Below are positions 1 through 5,757 of a stretch of DNA of 5,757 nucleotides, one piece after another; position 1 is the stretch's first letter, and each line of letters opens with the position of its first letter. The DNA is from an uncultured bacterium (GTDB lineage Bacteria; Patescibacteriota; Saccharimonadia; Saccharimonadales; Saccharimonadaceae), in assembly GCA_937930585.1 (NCBI GenBank), contig CALHCA010000116.1, positions 1-5,757 of the forward strand. Reading direction: 5' to 3'. Below the pieces are notes generated by a model. That model was not told the DNA's origin, did not search any database, and was given only the letters and a program-made list of their open reading frames with translations. The position numbers were made by a program, and so were the translations under genes.

Positions 1-1
1 A

Positions 2-17
2 TATGATAAAATATAAT
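2..17 (+). promoter_or_regulatory. Probable -10 region of the phosphoketolase promoter
   Basis: Two overlapping -10-like hexamers lie just before the xfp start: TATGAT at 2-7 and TATAAT at 12-17. TATGAT would start transcription near 13-15 and leave only about 5-7 nt before the ATG at 20. TATAAT would start transcription inside the gene, so TATGAT is the better candidate. No Shine-Dalgarno sequence is visible, which fits a leaderless or nearly leaderless message. The -35 box would lie outside the window and cannot be judged. Confidence 0.4.
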
Positions 18-19
18 GT

Positions 20-2383
20 ATGAATAGTGGGCAAAATCTTGGAAATATTAAAAAGTTTATTCGTGCGGCGAATTATTTGACTGTTTCGCAAATTTTTTTG
101 CAAGATAATTTTTTATTAGAGCGAGAGCTGAAATTTAATGATATCAAATCACGCCTTCTTGGCCACTGGGGAAGTTGCCCTGGTGTAAATCATGTTTATG
201 CTCATCTTTTGAATATTCAAAAACAACTTGATTTTGCTAAAAGTGGCCTAAAAACAGCATTTATGCTTGGGCCTGGCCATGCTTTTCCGGCGCTTCAAGC
301 AAATCTTTTTCTTGAAGAAACTCTTTCGAATATCGATAAGAATGCGGTTCGAAATTCGCAAGGTATTGCTTATATTTCAAAAAACTTTTCTTGGCCAGGC
401 GGTTTTCCGTCGCATGCAAGCCCTTTTACGCCAGGCGTAATTCTTGAAGGCGGTGAGCTTGGCTATTCGCTCTCGACTGCTTTTGGGGCAGTTTTAGATA
501 ACCCAAATCTTGTAATGACTACTTTAATTGGCGATGGCGAGGCTGAAACTGGCCCAATTGCCGCAGCTTGGCATTTGAATAAACTGATAAATCCAGTTGA
601 AAATGGAGTAGTTTTACCTGTTTTGCATTTGAATGGATATAAAATTTCTGGTCCGACAATTTTTGGCTCGATGAGTGATTTTGAATTGATTCAATTTTTC
701 CACGGAGCGGGTTGGGAGCCAAAAATCGTTGATGAATATTCTGCTGAAGATTTTGATTTAGAGCTTTCGAAAGTTTTTTCAGATGCTTTTCGAGATATCT
801 CGCGAATAAAATTTGGCCGAAAAAACGGTTTTGTGCGGCTGCCGATGATTATTATGCGGAGTAAGAAAGGAAGCTCTGGTGTTGCTGAAAATAATGGTGA
901 AAAAATCGAAGGGAACTCACTCGCTCATCAAGTTCCACTTTTAAATGCTAAGAGTGATGAAAAAGAGCTCAAAAAACTCGAAGATTGGTTAAAATCTTAT
1001 AAATTTGAAGAGCTTTTTGATTTTGAAAAAGGTGAATTCAAACCTTGGCTTAATGATTTTTTACCAGAAAAATCAAGCAGAATTGGTCAAAATTGTTTCG
1101 TAGATGCAAATTTAAATTTTAAAGAATTAAAATTACCAGAAATTCATGAAAGAGTAGGCGAAAAATCACTAGCGATGAATGCAATTGGTGATTTTTTGAA
1201 AGAAGTTTTCGAAAAAAATCCAGAGAATTTCCGCTTCTTTAGCCCTGATGAAACTTATTCAAATAAATTAGATGCTATTTTTGAGGCAACTTCACGTTCT
1301 TGGCAGCGAGAAATTAAGCCATGGGAAAAAGATTTATCGAAAAACGGCCGCGTTACGGAAATCTTGAGCGAGCATTCTTTGCAGGGGCTTTTGCAAGGCT
1401 ATATTTTAACGGGGCGACACGGAGTTTTAACTTCTTATGAAGCCTTCGCACCGATTATTTCTTCAATGATGGATCAATATGCGAAGTTCTTGGCTCAATC
1501 TAAAGAAGTAAAATGGCGAGGTGATCTAGCAAGTTTCAACTATATTTTAACTTCAACTGGTTGGCGGCAAGACCACAATGGATTTTCGCACCAAAATCCG
1601 AGTTTTATTGATGAAGTTTTGCGCCGTGAAAATGGAATTGGGCAGATTTTTTTACCAGCAGATGATAATTCGGCGGTCGTAGCGATTTCGAAAATGCTAA
1701 AATCCCGAAATAATATTAACGTTTTGGTTGTAGGGAAAACCTCAGAACCAAGATATTTTTCTCTCGAAAGTGCGCAAAAACAGCTTGAAAATGGCGGAAT
1801 ATTTGTTTTTGATAGTTGGAAAAATCAGGAAATTACAGACTGGGACTCAATTTCAGAAGATGATGAGCCAGATTTAATTTTGGCGGCAAGCGGTGATTAT
1901 GTTTTTAAAGAAACAGTTGCAGCATTTCAGGTTTTGCTTCATGATGCACCGCAAATTAAAATTCGTTTAGTTTATATTCAGGCGCTATGTGGTGAAGGAA
2001 TTGGAACTTTCGAAAATACACTTTCGAAAAGCGATTTTGTGAAGATTTTTACAAAAGATAAGCCAGTTGTATTTGCTTTTCATGGTTATGCTAAAACTCT
2101 GAAATCAATTTTATTTGATTATGAAAATCCATCGAGAATTCAAATTAACGGATACGAAGAAAAAGGTTCAACAACTACGCCGTTTGATATGCTTGCGAGA
2201 AATAGAGTATCGCGATACGATATTGTAATGAGAGCCTTAAATTCGGTTGATAAAGGTGACGAATATTTTGAAAAACTTGCAAGAGAATATCAAAAACGCC
2301 AAGATGATGCTTTACGCTTTGCGCGAAAAAACTCAGTAGACGCGCCAGAGATAGAGAATTGGAATTACTTGAAGTTTGATTAA
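20..2383 (+). CDS. xfp: Phosphoketolase (xylulose-5-phosphate / fructose-6-phosphate phosphoketolase)
   Basis: Cytosolic thiamine-diphosphate enzyme that uses phosphate to split xylulose 5-phosphate into acetyl phosphate and glyceraldehyde 3-phosphate; many members also split fructose 6-phosphate. It is the key step of heterofermentative sugar breakdown and can yield ATP through acetate kinase. At 787 aa it is full length for the family (about 790-825). Visible family blocks are RAANYL (residues 15-20), GHWG (48-51), GPGH (84-87), EGGELGYSLS, the ThDP/Mg motif GDGEAETGP (171-179) with its partner Asn205 in HLNGYKI, SEH (450-452, aligning by eye with the catalytic Glu region), TGRHG, and WRQDHNGFSHQNP (515-527) with active-site histidines. 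The ATG at 20 is the first possible start because an in-frame TAA sits at 14-16. No Shine-Dalgarno sequence precedes it. The gene is a single unit closed by a terminator. Arg codons are mainly CGN (about 24 of 32), like dnaK. The family is certain; preference between the two substrates cannot be told. Confidence 0.96.
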   Translation: MNSGQNLGNIKKFIRAANYLTVSQIFLQDNFLLERELKFNDIKSRLLGHWGSCPGVNHVYAHLLNIQKQLDFAKSGLKTAFMLGPGHAFPALQANLFLEETLSNIDKNAVRNSQGIAYISKNFSWPGGFPSHASPFTPGVILEGGELGYSLSTAFGAVLDNPNLVMTTLIGDGEAETGPIAAAWHLNKLINPVENGVVLPVLHLNGYKISGPTIFGSMSDFELIQFFHGAGWEPKIVDEYSAEDFDLELSKVFSDAFRDISRIKFGRKNGFVRLPMIIMRSKKGSSGVAENNGEKIEGNSLAHQVPLLNAKSDEKELKKLEDWLKSYKFEELFDFEKGEFKPWLNDFLPEKSSRIGQNCFVDANLNFKELKLPEIHERVGEKSLAMNAIGDFLKEVFEKNPENFRFFSPDETYSNKLDAIFEATSRSWQREIKPWEKDLSKNGRVTEILSEHSLQGLLQGYILTGRHGVLTSYEAFAPIISSMMDQYAKFLAQSKEVKWRGDLASFNYILTSTGWRQDHNGFSHQNPSFIDEVLRRENGIGQIFLPADDNSAVVAISKMLKSRNNINVLVVGKTSEPRYFSLESAQKQLENGGIFVFDSWKNQEITDWDSISEDDEPDLILAASGDYVFKETVAAFQVLLHDAPQIKIRLVYIQALCGEGIGTFENTLSKSDFVKIFTKDKPVVFAFHGYAKTLKSILFDYENPSRIQINGYEEKGSTTTPFDMLARNRVSRYDIVMRALNSVDKGDEYFEKLAREYQKRQDDALRFARKNSVDAPEIENWNYLKFD

Positions 2384-2416
2384 AAAGCCTACAAACCTGT
2401 GGGCTTTATTTTTTTT
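2384..2416 (+). terminator. Rho-independent terminator of xfp
   Basis: It starts directly after the xfp stop codon. A 10-bp stem (AAAGCCTACA at 2384-2393 with TGTGGGCTTT at 2398-2407, one G-U pair) closes a 4-base AACC loop and is followed by A and eight T (2409-2416). It should end the xfp transcript and insulate it from the restriction-modification genes. Confidence 0.9.
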
Positions 2417-2463
2417 GATAGTGCATCTATTAATATAAAATTGAAAACTTTTAATAAAAGGTC

Positions 2464-2491
2464 TTGACGCGTTTTTTTTTTTTGATATCAT
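2464..2491 (+). promoter_or_regulatory. Promoter of the restriction-modification operon, with a T12 tract in the spacer
   Basis: A sigma70-type promoter is visible: -35 TTGACG at 2464-2469, a 16-bp spacer, and -10 TATCAT at 2486-2491. The spacer consists of CG, twelve T (2472-2483) and GA. The expected transcription start, about 7 nt past the -10, falls at about 2498, which is the first base of the methyltransferase GTG codon. No controller (C) protein gene or C-box is seen. The homopolymer makes the -35/-10 distance potentially variable. The assignment comes from consensus matching only. Confidence 0.7.
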
Positions 2492-2497
2492 GGGTGC

Positions 2498-3472
2498 GTG
2501 AAAGAGAAGAGGGAAGAGGTAAATGGAAAAAATAAACGAGAATTTGGTCAGTTTTTTACAGTTACCAATCCTTTTGAAATAATACCTTTTGTTAACTGGT
2601 TTGAAAAAATAAAAGACAATAACTATATAGTAGAACCTTTTGCTGGCTCTAAATTGATAGTTTCACACATAGAGGATATTTTTGGTGAGAAAGAGTGGAA
2701 GCTTTATGACATACTACCACAATCAGATGATATTATCGAAAAAGATACAATACTTGACATGCCTGATGGACATATTGCTATAACTAATCCACCATATTTA
2801 GGCAAGAGTTCGGCTAAGAGAAGGAACCTTTTTTGGTATCCAGAAAATAAATATGACGATCTATACAAGTTTGCGTTATCGGAGATGTTAAAACATTTCA
2901 ACTATGTTGCTGCTATAATTCCAGAAAGTTTTATAACTTCAAGAGATTTAAAAGATAGACTTGAAATAGTAATATCATTAACAACAATAATGTTTGAGGA
3001 TACCGATTGTCCTGTTTGTCTCGCTCTATTCTCCCCAGAGGTCACTAGTGATTATGAAATTTGGTCTATGAATAGCTTTATAGGTTTTAATTCTGAATTG
3101 GAAAGATATAAAATACAATCGAAAAATAATACGAGGATGAAGTTCAATGATCCTGAAGGGAAAATAGGAGTTCGAGCTATAGATAGTCTAAACCCGGATA
3201 TAATGTTCGTATTAGGTGATAATATAGATCCTAATAAGATTAAGCATAGCTCACGTTCATTAACAAGAATATCTGTGGATTCTAATATAGATTCAGTATC
3301 TATTATAGAAAGAGCTAATAAAATCTTACATGAATATAGATCGAATACTCAAGACGTCTTTATGACTAGTTTTAAGGGGCTGCGTAAGGATGGTAGATAT
3401 AGAAGAAGGATAGATTTTAAGACAATTAGACTAATTATAAATAAAGCTATTGAGGAGATTTCTAATGAATAG
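2498..3472 (+). CDS. N6-adenine DNA methyltransferase of a type II restriction-modification system
   Basis: SAM-dependent DNA methyltransferase of 324 aa, expected to methylate adenine in the recognition site and so protect host DNA from the neighbouring nuclease. Motifs seen in order: FGQFFT (residues 16-21, motif X-like), EPFAGS (46-51, motif I, SAM binding), a candidate acidic motif II residue Asp71, NPPY (97-100, motif IV, catalytic, typical of N6-adenine enzymes), and AAIIPESF (138-145, motif VI region). The C-terminal half is probably the target-recognition domain. The X-I-IV-recognition order suggests the gamma class. The start is GTG at 2498 with no Shine-Dalgarno sequence; the promoter places the transcript start at or next to this codon, implying leaderless translation. 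An ATG at 2523 is in another frame and soon meets a stop. The 3' end overlaps the nuclease gene by 8 bases. Codon use is foreign to the flanking genes: 15 of 19 Arg codons are AGA/AGG and Ile ATA is common. The target sequence cannot be told. Confidence 0.9.
   Translation: MKEKREEVNGKNKREFGQFFTVTNPFEIIPFVNWFEKIKDNNYIVEPFAGSKLIVSHIEDIFGEKEWKLYDILPQSDDIIEKDTILDMPDGHIAITNPPYLGKSSAKRRNLFWYPENKYDDLYKFALSEMLKHFNYVAAIIPESFITSRDLKDRLEIVISLTTIMFEDTDCPVCLALFSPEVTSDYEIWSMNSFIGFNSELERYKIQSKNNTRMKFNDPEGKIGVRAIDSLNPDIMFVLGDNIDPNKIKHSSRSLTRISVDSNIDSVSIIERANKILHEYRSNTQDVFMTSFKGLRKDGRYRRRIDFKTIRLIINKAIEEISNE
3452..3457 (+). promoter_or_regulatory. Ribosome binding site deciding the endonuclease start
   Basis: GAGGAG lies inside the end of the methyltransferase gene, 7 nt before ATG 3465. 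It supports that ATG over the in-frame TTG at 3450, which would sit upstream of the site. Together with the ATGAATAG stop/start overlap it points to translational coupling of the nuclease to the methyltransferase. Confidence 0.75.
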
Positions 3473-4136
3473 AATTGATTATCAAGGCGTATTTCTAAAA
3501 AGAAGAAAAACAAATCTTAATTTAGTGAAGGGGCAAATTAAAAATGGTGTTGTGCTAGATAATGATTTATACACGAAAATACATAACCATTCTATGAGAT
3601 GGGAAGGAATTTTGACGGAAGAAGATATAATTAAGGATTTTGAGTCAACTAAAACAGTTCCAACTTTTTTCGCAAAAGATCCTAGTAAGCAGAATTTAAC
3701 AGAAGAAATAGCTAAAGAGTTTTTAAGTAATTTTCCTGAAGTTAAAAGTGTTAAGATACTTCCTAAAAGAGGGAAAGGCTCTTGGTCTATAGTTAAGGGG
3801 AGACTTGATTATACGGACAACTTCACGAAATATCAAAAAGCCGGGATAAAATCTATTGATTTTAGAATCGAGCTAGTAAATGGCGTTATTATTTTTGCAA
3901 CTCATAAATACACAAAAGATACTGGTGGTGCGCAAGATAACCAAGCTAATGATTTAATGAGTTTTGCAGAGCAAACTGTGGACTACAATTCGAATGAATA
4001 TAGATTTGCAATTATATGTGATGGTGAATATTACACTGATTCTAAAATAAAAGAAATATCTCAAAAATCTGCTAAAGTTTTAGTATCTCATTCTGAAAAC
4101 TTTATTCAGAAAATTAAAGAATTTGAATGGGTTTAA
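3465..4136 (+). CDS. Probable type II restriction endonuclease (PD-(D/E)XK-like)
   Basis: A 223-aa protein from ATG 3465, encoded directly after and overlapping the N6-adenine methyltransferase, the standard arrangement for the cutting partner of a type II system. I do not recognise the exact family or recognition site. The likely catalytic core is the block from IDFRIEL (Asp132, Glu136), through the hydrophobic strand GVIIFA, to THK (146-148) and GGAQDNQ (154-160). This resembles a PD-(D/E)XK fold in which the usual acidic residue two places before the catalytic Lys is Thr146, so another acid would have to replace it (Glu136, Asp158 and Asp163 are candidates). The N-terminal half is rich in Lys/Arg and polar residues, consistent with DNA contact. 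There is no signal peptide or membrane segment. All eight Arg codons are AGA, in contrast to xfp and dnaK. Role is inferred from position and a weak motif; a different nuclease family remains possible. Confidence 0.75.
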   Translation: MNRIDYQGVFLKRRKTNLNLVKGQIKNGVVLDNDLYTKIHNHSMRWEGILTEEDIIKDFESTKTVPTFFAKDPSKQNLTEEIAKEFLSNFPEVKSVKILPKRGKGSWSIVKGRLDYTDNFTKYQKAGIKSIDFRIELVNGVIIFATHKYTKDTGGAQDNQANDLMSFAEQTVDYNSNEYRFAIICDGEYYTDSKIKEISQKSAKVLVSHSENFIQKIKEFEWV

Positions 4137-4179
4137 ATAATTTAATAAGTTGTTTTGATTTAAAATTTGCCGAATTATT

Positions 4180-4208
4180 TTAACATAGCTCAAAAAGGGC
4201 TATTTTAA
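4180..4208 (+). terminator. Hairpin after the restriction-modification operon, possible terminator
   Basis: A 12-bp imperfect stem (4180-4191 with 4197-4208, one C-T mismatch and one G-U pair) closes an AAAAA loop, 43 bases after the nuclease stop. The 3' arm contains TTTT at 4203-4206, but no long T tract follows, so termination may be weak. It is the only terminator-like structure seen between the nuclease gene and the dnaK promoter. Confidence 0.5.
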
Positions 4209-4226
4209 GGTTGCTTAAGTTATTTT

Positions 4227-4243
4227 TATTATTGTAAATAATA
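4227..4243. repeat. 17-bp AT-only palindrome upstream of CIRCE
   Basis: TATTATT and AATAATA form a perfect inverted repeat around GTA, 5 bp upstream of the CIRCE element and 14 bp upstream of the -35 box. It could act as an UP-like AT-rich element or a second operator, or be chance in AT-rich DNA. Confidence 0.4.
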
Positions 4244-4248
4244 CAACA

Positions 4249-4275
4249 TTAGCACTCTTGACTTGTGAGTGCTAA
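4249..4275 (+). promoter_or_regulatory. CIRCE operator (HrcA binding site)
   Basis: Perfect 9-9-9 inverted repeat: TTAGCACTC at 4249-4257, a 9-bp spacer TTGACTTGT, and GAGTGCTAA at 4267-4275. This matches the CIRCE consensus, the binding site of the heat-shock repressor HrcA. It implies that dnaK is repressed at normal temperature and released on heat or protein-folding stress, and that hrcA lies elsewhere in the genome, since it is not in this window. Confidence 0.97.
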
Positions 4276-4286
4276 AAGCGTATAAT
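4258..4286 (+). promoter_or_regulatory. dnaK promoter with its -35 box inside CIRCE
   Basis: The -35 TTGACT (4258-4263) and the -10 TATAAT (4281-4286) are 17 bp apart, close to the sigma70 consensus. The -35 box occupies the spacer of the CIRCE repeat, so bound HrcA would block RNA polymerase directly. The expected start is near 4293, giving a leader of about 144 nt. Confidence 0.92.
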
Positions 4287-4388
4287 CAAAATATAAGCGT
4301 GAAACGAATTGCGAGGCGCGCTTTATAGAATAGTTAATAACTTTCGAGAAGCTTTCTGAAAAATACGAATAGGCTAAGAAATTCGAAA

Positions 4389-4417
4389 TTGACTAGGAGA
4401 GCTATCGAGCGGATAAA
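4389..4417 (+). promoter_or_regulatory. Possible second, CIRCE-independent dnaK promoter
   Basis: TTGACT at 4389-4394 and GATAAA at 4412-4417 are 17 bp apart. The -35 matches 5 of 6 consensus bases and the -10 only 4 of 6. It would start transcription near 4424, leave a very short leader, and could give basal dnaK expression outside HrcA control. It may be chance. Confidence 0.22.
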
Positions 4418-4427
4418 TTTAAGAAAG

Positions 4428-4433
4428 AAGGAG
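4428..4433 (+). promoter_or_regulatory. Shine-Dalgarno sequence of dnaK
   Basis: AAGGAG lies only 3 nt before ATG 4437, a tighter spacing than usual. The start is still secure because the protein begins with the conserved [14 protein letters not shown]. It is a clear ribosome binding site, unlike the starts of xfp and the methyltransferase. Confidence 0.8.
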
Positions 4434-4436
4434 AAA

Positions 4437-5757
4437 ATGGGAAAAATTATTGGAATTGACCTTGGTACAACTAACAGTGCTTTTGCATATATGGTTGCAG
4501 GAAAACCTGAGGTTATCACAAACGCAGAAGGAAATCGAACTACGCCATCAGTTGTGGCAATCAACAAAAAAGGCGATCGCTTGGTCGGACAAGTAGCGCA
4601 ACGTCAACGCGTGACAAATCCGAAAAATACAATTTACGGAGTAAAGCGTTTGATTGGCCGAAAATATTCTGATGATGAGATTCAAAAAGATCTTGGAATT
4701 ATGCCTTACGAGATTGTGAAAAAAGGTAGTGGCGTGGCTGTAAAAATGGGTGACAAAGAATATACGCCAGAAGAAGTTTCAGCAATGATTCTTTCGAAAA
4801 TTAAAGCAGATGCTGAAGCTTTCTTGGGTGAAAAAGTTACCGAAGCCGTGATTACTGTTCCAGCTTACTTTGATGACAGCCAACGCCAAGCAACTAAAGA
4901 TGCTGGTAAAATTGCTGGTCTTGAAGTAAAACGAATTATTAACGAGCCAACTGCAGCCGCACTTGCTTATGGTTTGGATGGTAAAAAAGATGAAAAAATT
5001 GCTGTTTTCGACCTTGGTGGTGGAACATTCGACGTTTCGATTCTCGATATTGCGGACGGTGTTTTCGAAGTTCTTTCAACAAACGGCGATACACACCTTG
5101 GTGGTGAAGACTTTGATAACCGCATTGTCAACCACTTCCTTGATGAGTTCAAAAAAGAAGAGGGAATTGATCTTAAAAATGACTCTGCCGCAATGCAACG
5201 TTTGAAGGATGAAGCTGAAAAGGCTAAGAAAGAGCTTTCTTCGACAACATCTTACGAAGTAAACTTACCATTCTTAACAGCTGATGAAGATGGTCCAAAA
5301 CACTTTGAATACACTCTAACTCGAGCAAAACTCGAAGAATTGGTTGCTGATTTAATTGATCGATTGGCCGATCCTGTTGAAAAAGCTCTAAAAGATGCAG
5401 ATCTAAAAGCTAGTGATATTGCCGAGGTTGTGATGGTTGGTGGTATGACTCGAATGCCAGCTGTAGTTGAAAAAGTTGAAAAAATCTTTGGCAAAAAACC
5501 AACTCAAGGTGTTAACCCTGACGAAGTTGTGGCTGTTGGTGCTGCAATTCAAGGTGGTGTTTTGGCTGGAGATGTTAAAGATGTGCTACTTCTTGACGTT
5601 ACACCTTTGACGCTTGGAATTGAAACTGCTGGTGGTGTTCGAACTCCAATGATTGATCGAAACACAACTGTGCCAACTTCGAAATCACAAGTTTTCTCAA
5701 CTTATGCTGATAATCAGTCGCAAGTAGAAATTCATGTGCTTCAAGGTGAGCGTGAAA
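4437..5757 (+). CDS. dnaK: Molecular chaperone DnaK (Hsp70), 5' part, cut by the window end
   Basis: ATP-dependent Hsp70 chaperone that binds exposed hydrophobic peptides and works with DnaJ and GrpE in the cytosol. The window holds 440 codons with an open frame to the edge; roughly the last third is outside. Visible landmarks are the phosphate-1 motif GIDLGTTNS (residues 6-14), [13 protein letters not shown] (from 141), [11 protein letters not shown] (from 169), phosphate-2 [10 protein letters not shown] (192-201), the adenosine motif GGMTRMP (335-341), and the interdomain linker VLLLD (383-387), followed by the start of the substrate-binding domain. Spacing agrees with E. coli DnaK to within a few residues, so the ATPase domain looks complete and functional. 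It is the first gene after a CIRCE-controlled promoter; grpE and hrcA are not upstream, and any downstream dnaJ cannot be seen. All 16 Arg codons are CGN, in contrast to the restriction-modification genes just before it. There is no sign of frameshift. Confidence 0.98.
   Translation, partial: MGKIIGIDLGTTNSAFAYMVAGKPEVITNAEGNRTTPSVVAINKKGDRLVGQVAQRQRVTNPKNTIYGVKRLIGRKYSDDEIQKDLGIMPYEIVKKGSGVAVKMGDKEYTPEEVSAMILSKIKADAEAFLGEKVTEAVITVPAYFDDSQRQATKDAGKIAGLEVKRIINEPTAAALAYGLDGKKDEKIAVFDLGGGTFDVSILDIADGVFEVLSTNGDTHLGGEDFDNRIVNHFLDEFKKEEGIDLKNDSAAMQRLKDEAEKAKKELSSTTSYEVNLPFLTADEDGPKHFEYTLTRAKLEELVADLIDRLADPVEKALKDADLKASDIAEVVMVGGMTRMPAVVEKVEKIFGKKPTQGVNPDEVVAVGAAIQGGVLAGDVKDVLLLDVTPLTLGIETAGGVRTPMIDRNTTVPTSKSQVFSTYADNQSQVEIHVLQGERE

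Larger units (their letters stand above)
4293..4436 (+). other. dnaK mRNA leader (5' UTR)
   Basis: Leader inferred from the promoter position. Near its 5' end, AAGCG (4295-4299) can pair with CGCTT (4319-4323), which may form a small stem. CTTTCT at 4352-4357 is complementary to AGAAAG at 4422-4427, just upstream of the ribosome binding site. A 9-codon GTG frame (4299-4328) is present but unsupported. No known riboswitch or thermometer class is recognised. Most of the leader remains unexplained. Confidence 0.5.

Noticed and set aside
519..722. Minus-strand open frame inside xfp
   Set aside because: It lies wholly within a clear phosphoketolase gene, including the conserved GDGEAETG region, and shows no family features.
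2484..2489. GATATC (an EcoRV-type site) in the R-M promoter as a clue to the recognition sequence
   Set aside because: One 6-base palindrome in AT-rich DNA is not evidence, and neither protein resembles the EcoRV pair as far as I can recall.
2523..2582. ATG at 2523 after GGAAGAGG as a methyltransferase start
   Set aside because: Although a Shine-Dalgarno-like sequence precedes it, this ATG is in a different frame and meets a TAA after 19 codons.
2704..2901. Minus-strand open frame inside the methyltransferase gene
   Set aside because: It overlaps the NPPY catalytic region of a convincing gene on the other strand and has no ribosome binding site or motif.
3450..3464. TTG at 3450 as start of the nuclease gene
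   Set aside because: The GAGGAG ribosome binding site lies downstream of it and is correctly placed for ATG 3465.
4334..4567. Minus-strand open frame spanning the dnaK leader and the 5' end of dnaK
   Set aside because: It is antisense to the conserved DnaK N-terminus and has no family match; low-complexity hydrophobic stretches arise from the A-rich leader.
4963..5494. Several open frames on both strands within dnaK
   Set aside because: They are shadows of the DnaK reading frame, which is continuous with conserved motifs from 4437 to the window end.
1..5757. CRISPR array, tRNA, rRNA, insertion sequence or alternative genetic code
   Set aside because: No spaced direct repeats, tRNA-like cloverleaf, transposase or terminal inverted repeats were seen; no in-frame TGA was seen that would suggest recoding.

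Overview
The window looks like a short stretch of chromosome from an AT-rich bacterium, most likely a member of the Candidate Phyla Radiation (Patescibacteria), with Saccharibacteria as the best guess. This rests on the character of the DnaK and phosphoketolase proteins and the compact layout, and is inference. The standard code fits: TGG encodes Trp, the three complete genes end in TAA or TAG, and no in-frame TGA was seen.

Layout, all on the + strand. (1) 20-2383: a complete phosphoketolase gene (xfp family) with a -10-like sequence almost touching its start codon and a strong intrinsic terminator at 2384-2416. (2) 2464-4136: a two-gene restriction-modification cassette. It consists of an N6-adenine DNA methyltransferase (2498-3472) and, overlapping it by 8 bases, a probable PD-(D/E)XK type II restriction endonuclease (3465-4136). 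It has its own promoter, whose -35/-10 spacer is mostly a run of 12 T. (3) 4137-4436: an intergenic region with a hairpin, a small AT palindrome, a perfect CIRCE operator wrapped around the -35 box of a near-consensus promoter, and a leader of about 144 nt. (4) 4437 to the window end: the first 440 codons of dnaK, cut only by the window edge.

The outer genes are housekeeping: phosphoketolase makes acetyl phosphate from sugar phosphates, and DnaK is the Hsp70 chaperone under HrcA/CIRCE heat-shock control. The cassette between them has a clearly different codon style. About 23 of its 27 Arg codons are AGA/AGG, against about 8 of 32 in xfp and 0 of 16 in the dnaK part, and it uses Ile ATA heavily. 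That suggests a horizontally acquired defence cassette placed between two existing transcription units.

The most interesting signal is the cassette's control region. The predicted transcription start falls on or next to the GTG start codon, so the methyltransferase message would be leaderless. The T12 tract sets the promoter spacing, so slippage could switch or tune the whole R-M system (phase variation).
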